Of a stretch of DNA of 64,000 bases, positions 21,531-30,697 are shown in pieces (the first letter of the stretch is position 1; each line of letters starts with the position of its first letter). The notes below the pieces were generated by a model, which made no database searches, had not been told where the DNA came from, and saw only the letters and a program-made list of their open reading frames with translations. Both the position numbers and the translations under genes were made by a program. This stretch comes from Lithodes maja (taxonomy: Eukaryota > Arthropoda > Malacostraca > Decapoda > Lithodidae): positions 151,033 through 215,032 of the forward strand of contig JBAKBP010001395.1 of assembly GCA_037953745.1 (NCBI GenBank), written 5' to 3'.

Positions 21531-21745
21531 TATAGGTAGCGCCAACCAACTTGACAATTATCTCCATCCTTGACCTCTTCGTAACTCAAAAGGACCTTGA
21601 GCAAACTGGGTGTAAATTTCCACACCTATTTCCTGGTTGACTCTTCCCAAATGATAACAATGTCAGTCCGATTGCTTTCATTCATTTTGAGTGATAAGAA
21701 GTTAAGGGGTCCAGATTTTCGTTAAGTTCGTTGGCGCTACCTATA
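21531..21745. mobile_element. MITE family 2
   Basis: 215 bp bounded by TATAGGTAGCGCCAACCAAC and its near-complement (GTTCGTTGGCGCTACCTATA). No ORF. It sits between copies 1 and 2 of MITE family 1. Confidence 0.75.
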
Positions 21746-21845
21746 CAGTCCTAGCCAAAGCAGTGGCGCGACTCAGAACATTAGTGGGAACTGTGAAGTG
21801 TCTTTGAAACAGTCTGTCAAACGAAAACCAAGTCCTTGCTTCTTG

Positions 21846-22048
21846 AGCCGGTATCACACGAGAGCTTGTATAGTCAATCAACATTTTTCTGGCAACATTT
21901 CTGGAATATTTTGCACCGGTATCAGAAACTAGACTAATGATAGATAAATTTAGGTAACAGGAATATCTAAAATGTTAACCTCATAAGCTGCCAGACCAGT
22001 GTTGAGGATAAATGTTGACTATAAAATCTCTGGTGTGATACCGGCTTT
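21846..22048. mobile_element. MITE family 1, copy 2
   Basis: 203 bp with termini AGCCGGTATCACACGAGAGC and GGTGTGATACCGGCTTT. Same interior as copies 1 and 3, with a small deletion near the left end. Confidence 0.85.
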
Positions 22049-22230
22049 AGTGTTTATTATTGTACAGTATTATACAAAGTTAAGAATATGGTTTATAGTT
22101 GTTATTATATCTTTGGAAGTTATTAAATGGCCAAAACAATGCAATTTGTCTATACTGTATTTCTTCACATTTTCATTCAATTCATAACACAAAATTTCTC
22201 CGGTTTGACACCCTGCCTTGGAATGTATAT

Positions 22231-22444
22231 AAAGCTGGTATCACACCAGAGCTTTTTTAGTCAACATTTCATGATAACCATTTTTCTGGCAACATTTCTG
22301 GAATATTTTGCACTGGTATCGGAAACTAGACTGATGGTAGATGAATTTAGGTGACCGAAACATTGTAAATATTGACCTCATAAGCTGCCAGACCAGTGTT
22401 AAGGATAAATGTTAGGTGAAAAAGTGCTCTTGTGATACCGGCTT
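22231..22444. mobile_element. MITE family 1, copy 3
   Basis: 214 bp with termini AAAGCTGGTATCACACCAGA and TGTGATACCGGCTT. Same orientation as copies 1 and 2. Confidence 0.85.
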
Positions 22445-22471
22445 AATAATGAACCTTTGTATTATACACAG

Positions 22472-22569
22472 TTGTTGTCTGAGATCATCAACCTTGGTGA
22501 AGTTGCTGCACTTCTCAGTCATGTGGCTGAAGTCTTCCAGTGGCCAACTTCACCCAGTGGTAGTAAGAG
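22472..22569 (+). CDS. Candidate host exon 4
   Basis: Acceptor TATACACAG at 22471, donor AAGAG|GTAATT at 22569. It encodes LLSEIINLGEVAALLSHVAE then VFQWPTSPSGSK, amphipathic helices that follow exon 3 in phase 0 (TLAQ|LLSE). An alternative donor (GGTA|GTAAGA) lies ten bases upstream. The exon lies between MITE copy 3 and the unclassified repeat at 22570-22690. Confidence 0.55.
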
Positions 22570-22710
22570 GTAATTTTTCTACTGAAAAATTACAAATTAA
22601 TCTAGAAGGAGGATCTAATGGATGTTGTTTTAAATTTGATGGAGGTCTAGGGAGGAAACTAGAAAAATAATGAATACATGCAAAAATCGGCCAAAAAGTG
22701 AACCATCCTC

Positions 22711-23350
22711 CCTTAACCCGGGAGCTGCGGGGAGACTCTTAAGAGTTCCCCCGGCGGACTGCGGGAAGACTCTTGAGAGTAAGTAAAATAAAAAATCAAC
22801 TTTTGACATCGAAAACAAATTATTTTTTTTATTTTTACTTTTTTATTTTTTTATTTTTTTTTGGCCCCTGGGCCATGCAAAATCTCAGTCCTCTACCTCC
22901 CCTCCTTCCCCACTTTCCTCCTCTCCTTCAGTTATCACCTATTTTCCCTATTATTCCCTTATTCTGAGGTATATTTTCGTGCTAACATTAGCGAGTTGCA
23001 AGCAGGGTGTTGTCATCACTGATGTCAAGCGAGTGCAAGAGAGAGAGAGAGAGTATCGATCGACTGTGTCTCAGTGGCCTTGGGGGAAATTGGCGGGAAA
23101 GCAGTTTGCCTCACCCATACATTATACAACTCGCGGGCTATATCTCCGATTTTGACCATCCAAATGCTGTTTTCACTCGTTTTATTGTTGTTTCAGGTTA
23201 ATACCTTTATAATCAACCCATAATAGGCGCATATGGATAATTATTAATGCTATTAATGATACAATTAATATTTTAGTGACGGAAACACCTCAAATACGTC
23301 AGCACAGGGGGACGTTTTCAATTACCCCCATGCGCACTTGTTAGGTTAAG
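22711..23350. mobile_element. 640-bp dispersed repeat, copy 1
   Basis: Near-identical to 25959-26588. Short inverted ends (CCCTTAACC / GGTTAAGGG), a snap-back segment near the left end with GGAAGACTCTTGAGAGT-type repeats, a long T-rich run (22818-22862), and an interior with ATTATACAACTCGCGGGCTA. No ORF of note. It is probably a non-autonomous DNA transposon; class not certain. Confidence 0.65.
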
Positions 23351-23379
23351 GGAAGAGAAACTGACAATGCTATGAATAC

Positions 23380-23853
23380 TTGAATAGAGAAATAATACCC
23401 TCATGAGGGAAATAGTTTTATTTTTTTATTGTGACGACACAACAGTTTTGACTCTCTCTGGAGTCCTGAAGAGGACTCCAGAGTGAGTTGAAACTGTCAT
23501 GTTGTCACAATAAAAACACTTTTCCTTCATGTGGGTATAATTTATCTGATTATACCACTCATCATTCAATTTACACATTTTCTGAGATACTTTCAATATA
23601 ATCCAAGCTCTCTAATATTGAATATAAACACCATATAAGGAGGAGCACTTTATTGACCTAGCGTCTGTTTGAGATATGAAGAAGCTATCTGCGAAACGTT
23701 GTCAATAAAGTGCTCCTCCTCATGTGGTGTTTATATTAATTCTGTCAACTTTTCAAAGTTATTTCAACACTATAATATTGCTAGGCCCAATTAGTCTTTT
23801 AGCAGACTTCTGTGTTCTTGTGTTTGGTCCCAGGACAACTCAACCAGTTGTTG
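23380..23853. repeat. Dispersed repeat with hairpin, copy A
   Basis: It matches 23883-24213 in blocks: the hairpin 23427-23513 (arms TTATTGTGACGACACAACAG and complement, centre GGAGTCCTGAAGAGGACTCC) and the end block GGCCCAATTAGTCTTTTAGC. It is interrupted by a fold-back element at 23621-23737. Confidence 0.7.
23621..23737. mobile_element. Fold-back palindromic element
   Basis: 37-bp arms with two mismatches: AATATAAACACCATATAAGG onward, and GTCAATAAAGTGCTCCTCCT to TTTATATT. A 43-bp centre contains GAAGAAGCTATCTGCGAAAC. It lies within copy A of the surrounding repeat and is absent from copy B. Confidence 0.75.
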
Positions 23854-23882
23854 TTGTTATTGCTGTTCCCCAGGCTGTCTTG

Positions 23883-24213
23883 AATGGAGAAATTATACCC
23901 CCATGACTGAAGCTGTTTCCTTTTTTTATTGTGACGACACAACAGTTTCGACTTCCTTTGGAGTCCTGAAGAGGACTCCAGGAAGAGTTGAAACTGTTAT
24001 GCTCACAAGTAAAAAAGTGTTTTGCGTCAAGGTATACTGTACAGTAATTTGTTTATTCTACCAATTGACATTTAATGTACTGTACCTGTATGTATTTTTT
24101 GAGGTACAGTACATTCAATTTAATCAAACCTCTACATTGGTGTTAGGCCCAATCAGTCTTTAAGCAGACTTCTTCGTTCTTGTGTTTGGTTCCTAGACAA
24201 TTCAACCAGTAGA
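23883..24213. repeat. Dispersed repeat with hairpin, copy B
   Basis: Second copy of 23380-23853 without the fold-back insertion. Hairpin at about 23927-24012 with centre GGAGTCCTGAAGAGGACTCC. The end block GGCCCAATCAGTCTTTAAGC matches copy A. Confidence 0.7.
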
Positions 24214-24220
24214 CACAACC

Positions 24221-24303
24221 AGTGCCATGGCCTTGGCCTTCCTTTGGAGCTCGGGGCTGTTCGGCGAAGTAGCTTAGGGAACGTCTACTACTACTACTAC
24301 TAC
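24221..24303 (+). repeat. Isolated SINE/LINE 3' tail fragment
   Basis: GGGGCTGTTCGGCGAAGTAG, CTTAGGGAAC and then (CTA)n: the shared 3' tail of the SINE at 14792 and the LINE at 15203, here alone. A CCTAACCTAACCT run follows at 24366-24385. Confidence 0.6.
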
Positions 24304-24489
24304 CATTGCTAAATCAACTAAAGCCAATTAAATTGGTGCCAATTTATAGTACTAACCCAGCTTGACCTAACCTAACCTACCTAACAGTATTTGTTGGGTT
24401 GGCACTGATTGAGAGCCACTGGTTGAAATGTTCTACTGGTTGAGTTTTATGGCCACCTTTATGTTGTTATGACTGCTATTCCTTTCCAG

Positions 24490-24553
24490 CACATTTTGGC
24501 TCATCTAGTATTCCATCACATCAAAGAGGAACAGGAGACAGTGCTCAGTTCAG
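24490..24553 (+). CDS. Candidate host exon 5
   Basis: Acceptor CCTTTCCAG at 24489 and donor TTCAG|GTGAGA at 24553. The frame HILAHLVFHHIKEEQETVLS (phase 0, one base over at the end) is helical like the other exons. Exon 4 ends with two bases over, so a direct join would not keep this frame; an unseen exon between, or the alternative donor, is needed. Moderate confidence only. Confidence 0.45.
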
Positions 24554-24616
24554 GTGAGAATGCTGTTTGCCTACCTACTTTATCTATTTTTATATTGTGC
24601 CATTCCTGTTTTGGTT

Positions 24617-25202
24617 GTTGTTGTTGCTGTTCCCCAGGCTGTCTGGCCGAGCAGCCCCAAGGTCCCGAGCAAGGCCAAGGCCATAACCTAGCGCCCCTAC
24701 AGAACCCTCCCTGCTTACCACTAATAAAGCCCAGGTAGGGGAGGTGTGGCAGAGTGGTCTTGCCACTGGACTGGTAATCCAATGGACCCGGGTTCGAATC
24801 CCAATATGTCAATGGGAAGATATTATTGGGATGGAATTTGTGCTGTACCTAGTATCAGTGCATTACCACAGCACACCGAAATGCCAAATAAATACCCTCA
24901 TTGTTCCCTGATTGAATAGCATTGTATGAATATTCCCATATTCACAAATATGCTACAGGGGGGCAATGCCTAGTGAGTTAATTGCTCAATAGGTGGCGTT
25001 CTGAGAGTGAGGGTCCGAGCCTGGGGGATGAGACTGTGAAGCACAGAGGCGAAGCAGCTTCAGAGGTGGAATTGCTTCGAGCCGTGAAGTTTCGCATGTC
25101 TCACTCCCTAGACTGGAGGAAGACCTCACGGGCCTCACCGTGTTCAGCGGTAGAGTGTAAAGGCTATCAGCCTATGCCCGAGAGGGAGTAGTTGGAATAT
25201 AG

Positions 25203-25233
<31 letters not shown>

Positions 25234-25520
25234 GAAGCCACTCAAAGGCGGGGAGCTGAGGAGAATGCGGAAACGCCCAGGAAACCAATGCCCCACCCAA
25301 GGCCCTGTGCCCCTCAGCAATTATGAAGGGAAAGTTGAGGGGCCAAGGAAAAATGTGAAGCTTTGTCTCCAAATCTGCCAACCTCTAGGTTGGCAGTAAT
25401 GAGGTCAATCCACGGAAAAGATGCAGTCACTTGAGATCTAGAAAATATATAAGTAAAAGGAACAGTCAGAGTAAGCTATGGGTATGGCAGAGAACGCTCA
25501 GCTCTCACTCTGATAAACCA
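24617..25520 (-). mobile_element. SINE with LINE-derived tail, copy 2 (split)
   Basis: Minus-strand copy of the 14792-15190 SINE. The halves 25233-25520 and 24617-24737 are separated by a poly(A)-tailed SINE. The 3' tail (GTTGTTGTTGCTGTTCCCCA on the plus strand) lies at 24617. Confidence 0.75.
24738..25232 (+). mobile_element. tRNA-headed SINE with poly(A) tail, nested
   Basis: The head GGTGTGGCAGAGTGGTCTTG (box A) and GGGTTCGAATCCC (box B) resembles a tRNA with a long variable arm. It is followed by about 400 bp of body and a 30-A tail (25203-25232). It interrupts the SINE at 24617-25520. Poly(A) indicates a different LINE partner from the SINE it sits in. Confidence 0.7.
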
Positions 25521-25794
25521 GTCCATCACCATTCCTGTTTTTGTTTGTTTATTTTGCAAGTTTTGCATTATAATTTTGCTCGTATTGTACAAATGGGTCC
25601 TAAACATTTATGGGTTTTTCTTTCCATAGTTCAACCGTGCCATATCCCATTGGAAAATATTGAAAAGTCTTTTGTTATGTTATCAGCCTGTTTGTAGTTC
25701 ATGATAAACATTTCTTGAATCATGTTCCACAGCAGTCTCCTCCTATCCTGCCATACCATGAGCAGCTTCTGTTGTTTGCTTTCCTTTATATGCT

Positions 25795-25955
25795 TTATTC
25801 GAATCCCGGTGGATCACATATATGCTTTCATTAATTTCATTGGAAGTGTTTGGTGGTGTGGTGAAATTAAGAAAAAATAGATTATCAGTAGGTTCAGGGA
25901 TATTTTGTAGTGCGGCCGTTCTATATGTTCTGTGCCCCATGAATATTTTTTCCTC
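25795..25955 (+). repeat. tRNA-like repeat fragment
   Basis: It starts at box B (TTCGAATCCCGGTGGATCAC), runs through the tail GAAATTAAGAAAAAATAG and on into GATTATCAGTAGGTTCAGGG, the leader of the same family. So it spans a tail-to-head junction. 25521-25794 holds no recognised feature. Confidence 0.6.
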
Positions 25956-25958
25956 TCA

Positions 25959-26057
25959 CTTAACCCGGGAGCTACGGGAAGACTCTTAAGAGTTCCCCCG
26001 GCGGACTGCGGGAAGACTCTCCTGAGTAAGTAAAATTAAAAATCAACTTTTGACATC

Positions 26058-26094
<37 letters not shown>

Positions 26095-26588
26095 GCCCCT
26101 GGGCCATGCAAAATCTCAGTCCTCTACCTCCCCTCCTTCCCCACTTTCCTCCTATCCCTCAGTTATCACCTATTTTCCCTATTATTCCCCTTATTCTGAG
26201 GTATATTTTCGTGCTAACATTAGCGAGTTGCAAGCAGGGTGTTGTCATCACTGATAGCAATCGAGTGCAAGAGAGAGAGAGAGAATATCGATCGACTGTG
26301 TCTCAGTGGCCTTGGGGGAAATTGGCGGGAAGGTAGCTTGCCTCACCCATACATTATACAACTCGCGGGCTATATCTCCGATGTTGACCATCCAAACGCT
26401 GTTTTCACTCGTTTTATTGTTAGGTTATTGTTTCAGGTTAATACCTTTATAATCAACCCATAATAGGCGCATATGGATAATTATTAATGCTATTAATGGT
26501 ACAATGAATATTTTAGTGACGAAAAACCTCAAATACGTCGGCACAGGGGGAGGTTTTCAATTACCCCCGTGCGCACTTCAGAGGTTAA
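25959..26588. mobile_element. 640-bp dispersed repeat, copy 2
   Basis: Same sequence and orientation as 22711-23350, with a longer pure T run (26061-26093) and a few substitutions. Confidence 0.65.
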
Positions 26589-26599
26589 ACATTAGGCTA

Positions 26600-26835
26600 C
26601 CATAGTGCGGTGGGAATATGAACATGATTAGATTAATACCCAGTATTCGAGAATGGATAATAGTCGTAGGCGTGTGCATAAACCTTTAACCATCTTGGTG
26701 GTGTAATGGTTAAGGTGTCTAAAAATCTGTATGTGATAACCCAGGTTCGAATCCCGGTGGATCACATATATGCTTTCATTAATTTCATTGGAGGTGTTTG
26801 GTGGTGTGGTGAAATTAAGAAAAAATAGATTATTA
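26600..26835 (+). repeat. tRNA-like repeat, plus copy
   Basis: Leader (ATGATTAGATTAATACCCAG), box A (TGGTGTAATGGTTAAGGTG, about 26698), box B (CAGGTTCGAATCCCGG, about 26742) and tail (AAGAAAAAATAGATTATTA). Confidence 0.7.
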
Positions 26836-27118
26836 TGTTTTTTACACCAACCAACTTCACCTCTAAACTCAATTAATGAAATCAACAAATACTGTACATG
26901 TGGCACTCCGAGGACTCGAACCTAGGATACTCACATCGAAATTCCGCACACTTATGCATTACGCTATCAAGACAGTTAAAGAAATATGCACTAGCCTACG
27001 ATTTATTATGCAGTTTCGAATCCTGCATATTAATCTGAGCATGTACATATATTACAACTGCACTATGATAGCCTAATGTACTGTATAGGCGAATGGAAGG
27101 AGTAATTAATGGGGCACT
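26836..27118 (-). repeat. tRNA-like repeat, minus copy
   Basis: Inverted relative to its left neighbour. Box A on the minus strand is TGATAGCGTAATGCATAAG and box B AGGTTCGAGTCC (about 26918). The leader runs to about 27118. 27119-27345 has only a short TACA-type microsatellite. Confidence 0.6.
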
Positions 27119-27345
27119 TAACCCTTTAGTATTTCTTTGTCTAATTTGCAATCCAAGTTTTGGTTTTCTCTTGGCACCCTAAAAATGTGAGATTTTGTTT
27201 TGTTAATTAAATTTTCTTGTTTCTGTTTGGGCTCTGTCTCAAGTCGGCCATCTCCAGCTATGGGGTATGTGCCTGAGTGAGTATATACATACATACATAT
27301 ATACAACTTTTGGAAAGCATTTGCTTGTATTTATGGCTAATACTT

Positions 27346-27523
27346 TAACAGAACCAAGTGAACGAATTAGTGTTGGGTCTCCATGAACACCGGGGCGGAG
27401 TGCTGCAAGAGTTCTCCCACATGAGGACCCTGGAGCCGGGGGAGGAGGAGGAGGGAGGACAGGGGGCGGGGGGAAAAGGTGGTAATGTACCGGCAGAGGA
27501 TGGAGGGGCAGTACTTGCAGAAA
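27346..27523 (+). CDS. Candidate host exon 6, bordered by a LINE
   Basis: The open frame VNELVLGLHEHRGGVLQEFS then HMRTLEPGEEEEGGQGAGGK is unlike the flanking repeats. Acceptors are TTTAACAG (27351) or ACCAAG (27359). The latter would join exon 5 in phase. The exon may end at a GTAATG donor near 27481; otherwise it reads straight into the truncated LINE at about 27525. The acidic Glu/Gly stretch is low complexity, so this is the weakest of the six exon candidates. Confidence 0.4.
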
Positions 27524-27524
27524 T

Positions 27525-28445
27525 AGCGGACTATCTGGCTCCTTATATTCCCTTACTGGTACACTTTTAGATACAGCATTCTCCAGTTTGACTCTAATTT
27601 TCCTCCACATTCCTTCAGCGTCTTCACCGTTCAAGTATTCCCCCCAGTCAATGTCCAAAGACCGTCTCAGCAGCTCATAATCTGCTCTATCATACATGTA
27701 TATTTTTCTATTGCTTCTATTATCCCTCTCTGTTTTAATATTGCAACTAAAGCTTATACAGGCATGGTCACTACGACCTATAGGGCTATCCACATTAACA
27801 TGTTCCACTATATCCTCCTCATTGCTAAAAATCAAATCAAGTACACTCCCCTGCGTCCCATCTCTATATCTTGTCATCTCTACAATATGTTGCGTTAAAA
27901 AACAATCTCTCACTTTCTCTATAAACTTATTTTCCAGGCTACCCTGTCCTGCTGGAGTAGTACAATTTGCCCAGTTGATCCTTGGCAAATTGAAATCTCC
28001 AATCAAAATTTTATATTTGTTCTCTCTATTATCTATCTCCTCCATTGCTTTCAGTAGGTTATCATCCTCTCCCCTGCTATTATTTGGGCTTCTATATATA
28101 GAGGCAATTAGAATTGATCCTCTTACACATTTTACTTCAATACACAAATACTCACAATACTGCTGTCTCATATCCACCTCATTAACCTTGAGCTCTTTTC
28201 TTACATAAATAAACAGTCCTCTTCCAACCTCTGCTCTAATAGCATTTATCTCATATAACTCAAAACCCTCCAAACTATATTCCACCAGTTCCCTTTCAAT
28301 TCTCGCATTTTTTGGTCTTACTTCCTGTAGGGCTATGACATCAGGTTTTTCCTCTTCATCCTGCAACCTACATATCAGTTCTCTTTTCTTGTCCTGGGTA
28401 AACACATCCACATTACTAAACATAATCCTTAATCCATCTACCATT
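27525..28445 (-). pseudogene. CR1-like LINE ORF2, endonuclease domain (3'-truncated)
   Basis: APE-type endonuclease motifs run in order on the minus strand: MFSNVDVFTQDKKREL, PDVIALQEVRPKN (catalytic Glu), LIASIYRSPNNS, YKILIGDFNLPRINW, SVLDLIFSNEEDIVEHV and IGRSDHACISF (SDH). The linker continues to SVPVREYKEPDSPLF and then enters unrelated DNA at about 27525, with the whole RT missing. The domain itself has no stops. Confidence 0.8.
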
Positions 28446-28485
28446 CCTTCAGCAATTACACCATCCCGCTCCTCCAGTCCGTACC

Positions 28486-28797
28486 CTACTCCCCCGTTAG
28501 CACTACTGGGTCTGCCTCTTTGTCTCCTGTCTCTCCCTGTGACACCTCCACCCCGTTCTCCTCCTCCATCACAACTCCCATCACATTCTCTCCCCTCCCT
28601 GATCTCCCCCTCCCTTCTACTCTTATAAACCACTTCCTCACTTTTCCGTCCCTCACTCTCCAGTAAAAATTTCTCTTATCCTCCTCACCCAACTTTCCAT
28701 TATTTTCATCAGCCTTTTCTTGTAATTCCTTAATTTTTTTCCTTTGTTCTATACTCAAATCCTTCTTTAGTCTTATGTGTTTCAATTTATCATTTGT
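28486..28797 (-). pseudogene. CR1-like LINE ORF1, C-terminal fragment
   Basis: Basic, helical segment on the minus strand: LKKDLSIEQRKKIKELQEKA, GKLGEEDKRNFYWRVRDGKV and RKWFIRVEGRGRSGRGE, resembling the RNA-binding end of CR1/L2-type ORF1. It lies in a different frame just upstream of the endonuclease, as expected for ORF1/ORF2. The N-terminal half is lost at the junction with the gypsy integrase. Confidence 0.6.
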
Positions 28798-30697
28798 ATT
28801 TAGCCTCTCGTGCCGCAAACAAAACGTACGGTAGCCCCAGGTCCCAATCCTTGCCATTCTCTAAACAGTAGCACTGCAACATGCTTTTCAAGGTGGAATA
28901 CCATCTTTCCAACACCCCTTGACTCTCTGGATGATAAGCTGAAGAGACAACCGTATTGATCCCATGTTGCTGCATAGTCTGTTTAAAGAGAGTGGACGTG
29001 AAATTTGACCCTTGGTCCGACTGAATTTCCTGCGGGTACCCGTATCTCGAGCAATACAACAGCAGGTTTCGCACAACAGTTTTAGACTTGCCATTTCTCA
29101 TTGGCTATGCATCAGGGTAGCGAGTGGAGACGTCCATGATGGTTAGCAAAAATCTGTTACCTGCACTAGTGGGAGGCAGAGGGCCTACCATGTCGATAAC
29201 AACCTTGCTGAAGGGAGGACCGATAGCAGGCACTGGGTGCAACGGGGCCTTAGGTATGATCTGGTTCGGCTTACCCACCGTCTGGCAGGTGCTACACATC
29301 GCCACCCAGGCTGAGACTTGCGACTTAATGCCCGGACACCAGAACAACCTTGCCAACGAGGCCAACGTTTTTGTCACCCCCATGTGCCCTGCTAGCGGAA
29401 CATAGTGTGCCAACCCCAACAGGCTATCACGGCACTTTTCAGGTACTACCAACTGGTCAACCACTCCGACTCCACTATCCCAATTGCGTTTGGGATCAAC
29501 AAAACGCCGATACAGAATGCCATCAACACGAAAGAAGTCTCCCGGCTTTGCATCCCTGTCCTCATCTAGTTCAATAGCCCCGTTCCCACAACTCTCAAGA
29601 CTAGGATCTTCTAGTTGCATCCGTCGTATATCAGAGGGTGCCAACCTGTCCAAGTGCTCCTGGAGCAACTTGTGGCCACCCCCGATACTGGGTTGCTCAA
29701 GCCTAGTCTGTTTCACCTGGGAACGTTTCTGTTGCGGAGTGCAATCACGCCCTACCATGTCACTAGGGGGGACAGGTTCTGGGGCCACTCCGGACCTCAA
29801 AAGTGGTGCAAGTACTGAGTCACCAAGGAGTGTCGCTGGGTCCAAACTCTTAACCCGACCACCAGCCTTTACTTTCTCCTTCCGACTCTTCCTCCGCTGG
29901 TCTGAAACCTGGGTACTAGGCTGTGACACCTGAGCGGACTGAGATCTGGTGACAGCACACGCCATCTGCTGCATCTGGCACCTCTCGAGCCACTCTTGCC
30001 CCTCCCTACTCGTGTCGGCCGCCCTCTCGGCAACGACTAAGGGTGGAACCTCGGAAGTAGGCACCGCAAAGTCGTTACCGAGAAGGAGGTCGACCCCCTC
30101 AACTGGCAATTTCTCTACAATCCCCACATCCAACTCCCGTGTCACACCATCCACCACAAGCTCCACTCTCACCAGCGGATAAGACCGCACAGCATTGATG
30201 CCTTGAAACACTACAACCCGAGCTGCGTTAATAGGCTTACCAGTGAAGTTCTTAAGTAACGTCTGGGAGGCACCCGTATCACGCAACAACTCAAGCCTAT
30301 GTTCCACACCAGCCCACCTCACAGTGCCATGTCCCCTATAACAACAAAAATCATCTCGGACGGGTAGCGAGCCCTCCTTATGCTTCTTCACCGACTGTGA
30401 CTTCGCAACCGACGATTTACCCCGGGCAAACGCGGAAGACCTCATAGACACCCCAATGTTGCTCACTCGAGACACCACCGCTGTAGATTGTGTGTTCGGA
30501 CAAGAGCACGCAATATGCCCCTTATGGCACTTAAAACACTCCACCTCACTCCTTGACTTCCCCTGGGGTGGGGAAGGGCCCTGGTCTTTCTTTAACGAGA
30601 AGGATTTCGACTTGGGTTCAAAATTGGCAACAGTGCTCTTAGTAGGACAATTTGTTGTGACGCCTCCCGGCGTTAGCAGAATGGTTGCGTGGGGCAT
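28798..30697 (-). pseudogene. Ty3/gypsy-type gag-protease-integrase (no RT between)
   Basis: The minus-strand frame 30697-29105 has a degenerate zinc knuckle CFKCHKGHIACSC, then protease (LLRDTGASQTLL, LLLGNDFAV), a basic linker, the integrase HHCC zinc finger (HYVPLAGHMGV ... CSTCQTVGKPN) and the start of the catalytic core (VVIDMVGPLPP). After a TAG at 29102 the same reading continues with IQSDQGSNFTS and SAYHPESQGVLERWYSTLKS, so the D-D-E triad is present. RT and RNase H are absent between protease and integrase. The order fits Gmr1-like elements, where integrase precedes RT. The 3' part is replaced by a LINE at 28797 and the gag start is cut by an LTR at 30656. Confidence 0.75.

Larger units (their letters stand above)
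27525..28797 (-). mobile_element. CR1-like LINE, ORF1 end and endonuclease only
   Basis: The fragment covers the end of ORF1 and the endonuclease of ORF2, and stops before the RT. The left break (27525) is at the candidate exon; the right break (28797) is inside the gypsy integrase. Loss of the 3' half is unusual, since LINEs normally lose their 5' end. Confidence 0.75.

Noticed and set aside
23440..23500. Hammerhead ribozyme
   Set aside because: CTGAAGA and GAAAC are present, but the region is a near-perfect long hairpin and stem II pairs poorly. Kept only as something to test.
24366..24390. Telomere or chromosome end
   Set aside because: Only about four CCTAA-like units, imperfect, embedded in other sequence.
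24740..24800. Functional tRNA gene
   Set aside because: Boxes A and B are good, but the sequence continues into a SINE body with a poly(A) tail and the acceptor stem does not close.
29484..29933. Plus-strand frame over the gypsy element
   Set aside because: Antisense to the protease-integrase frame; no motifs.
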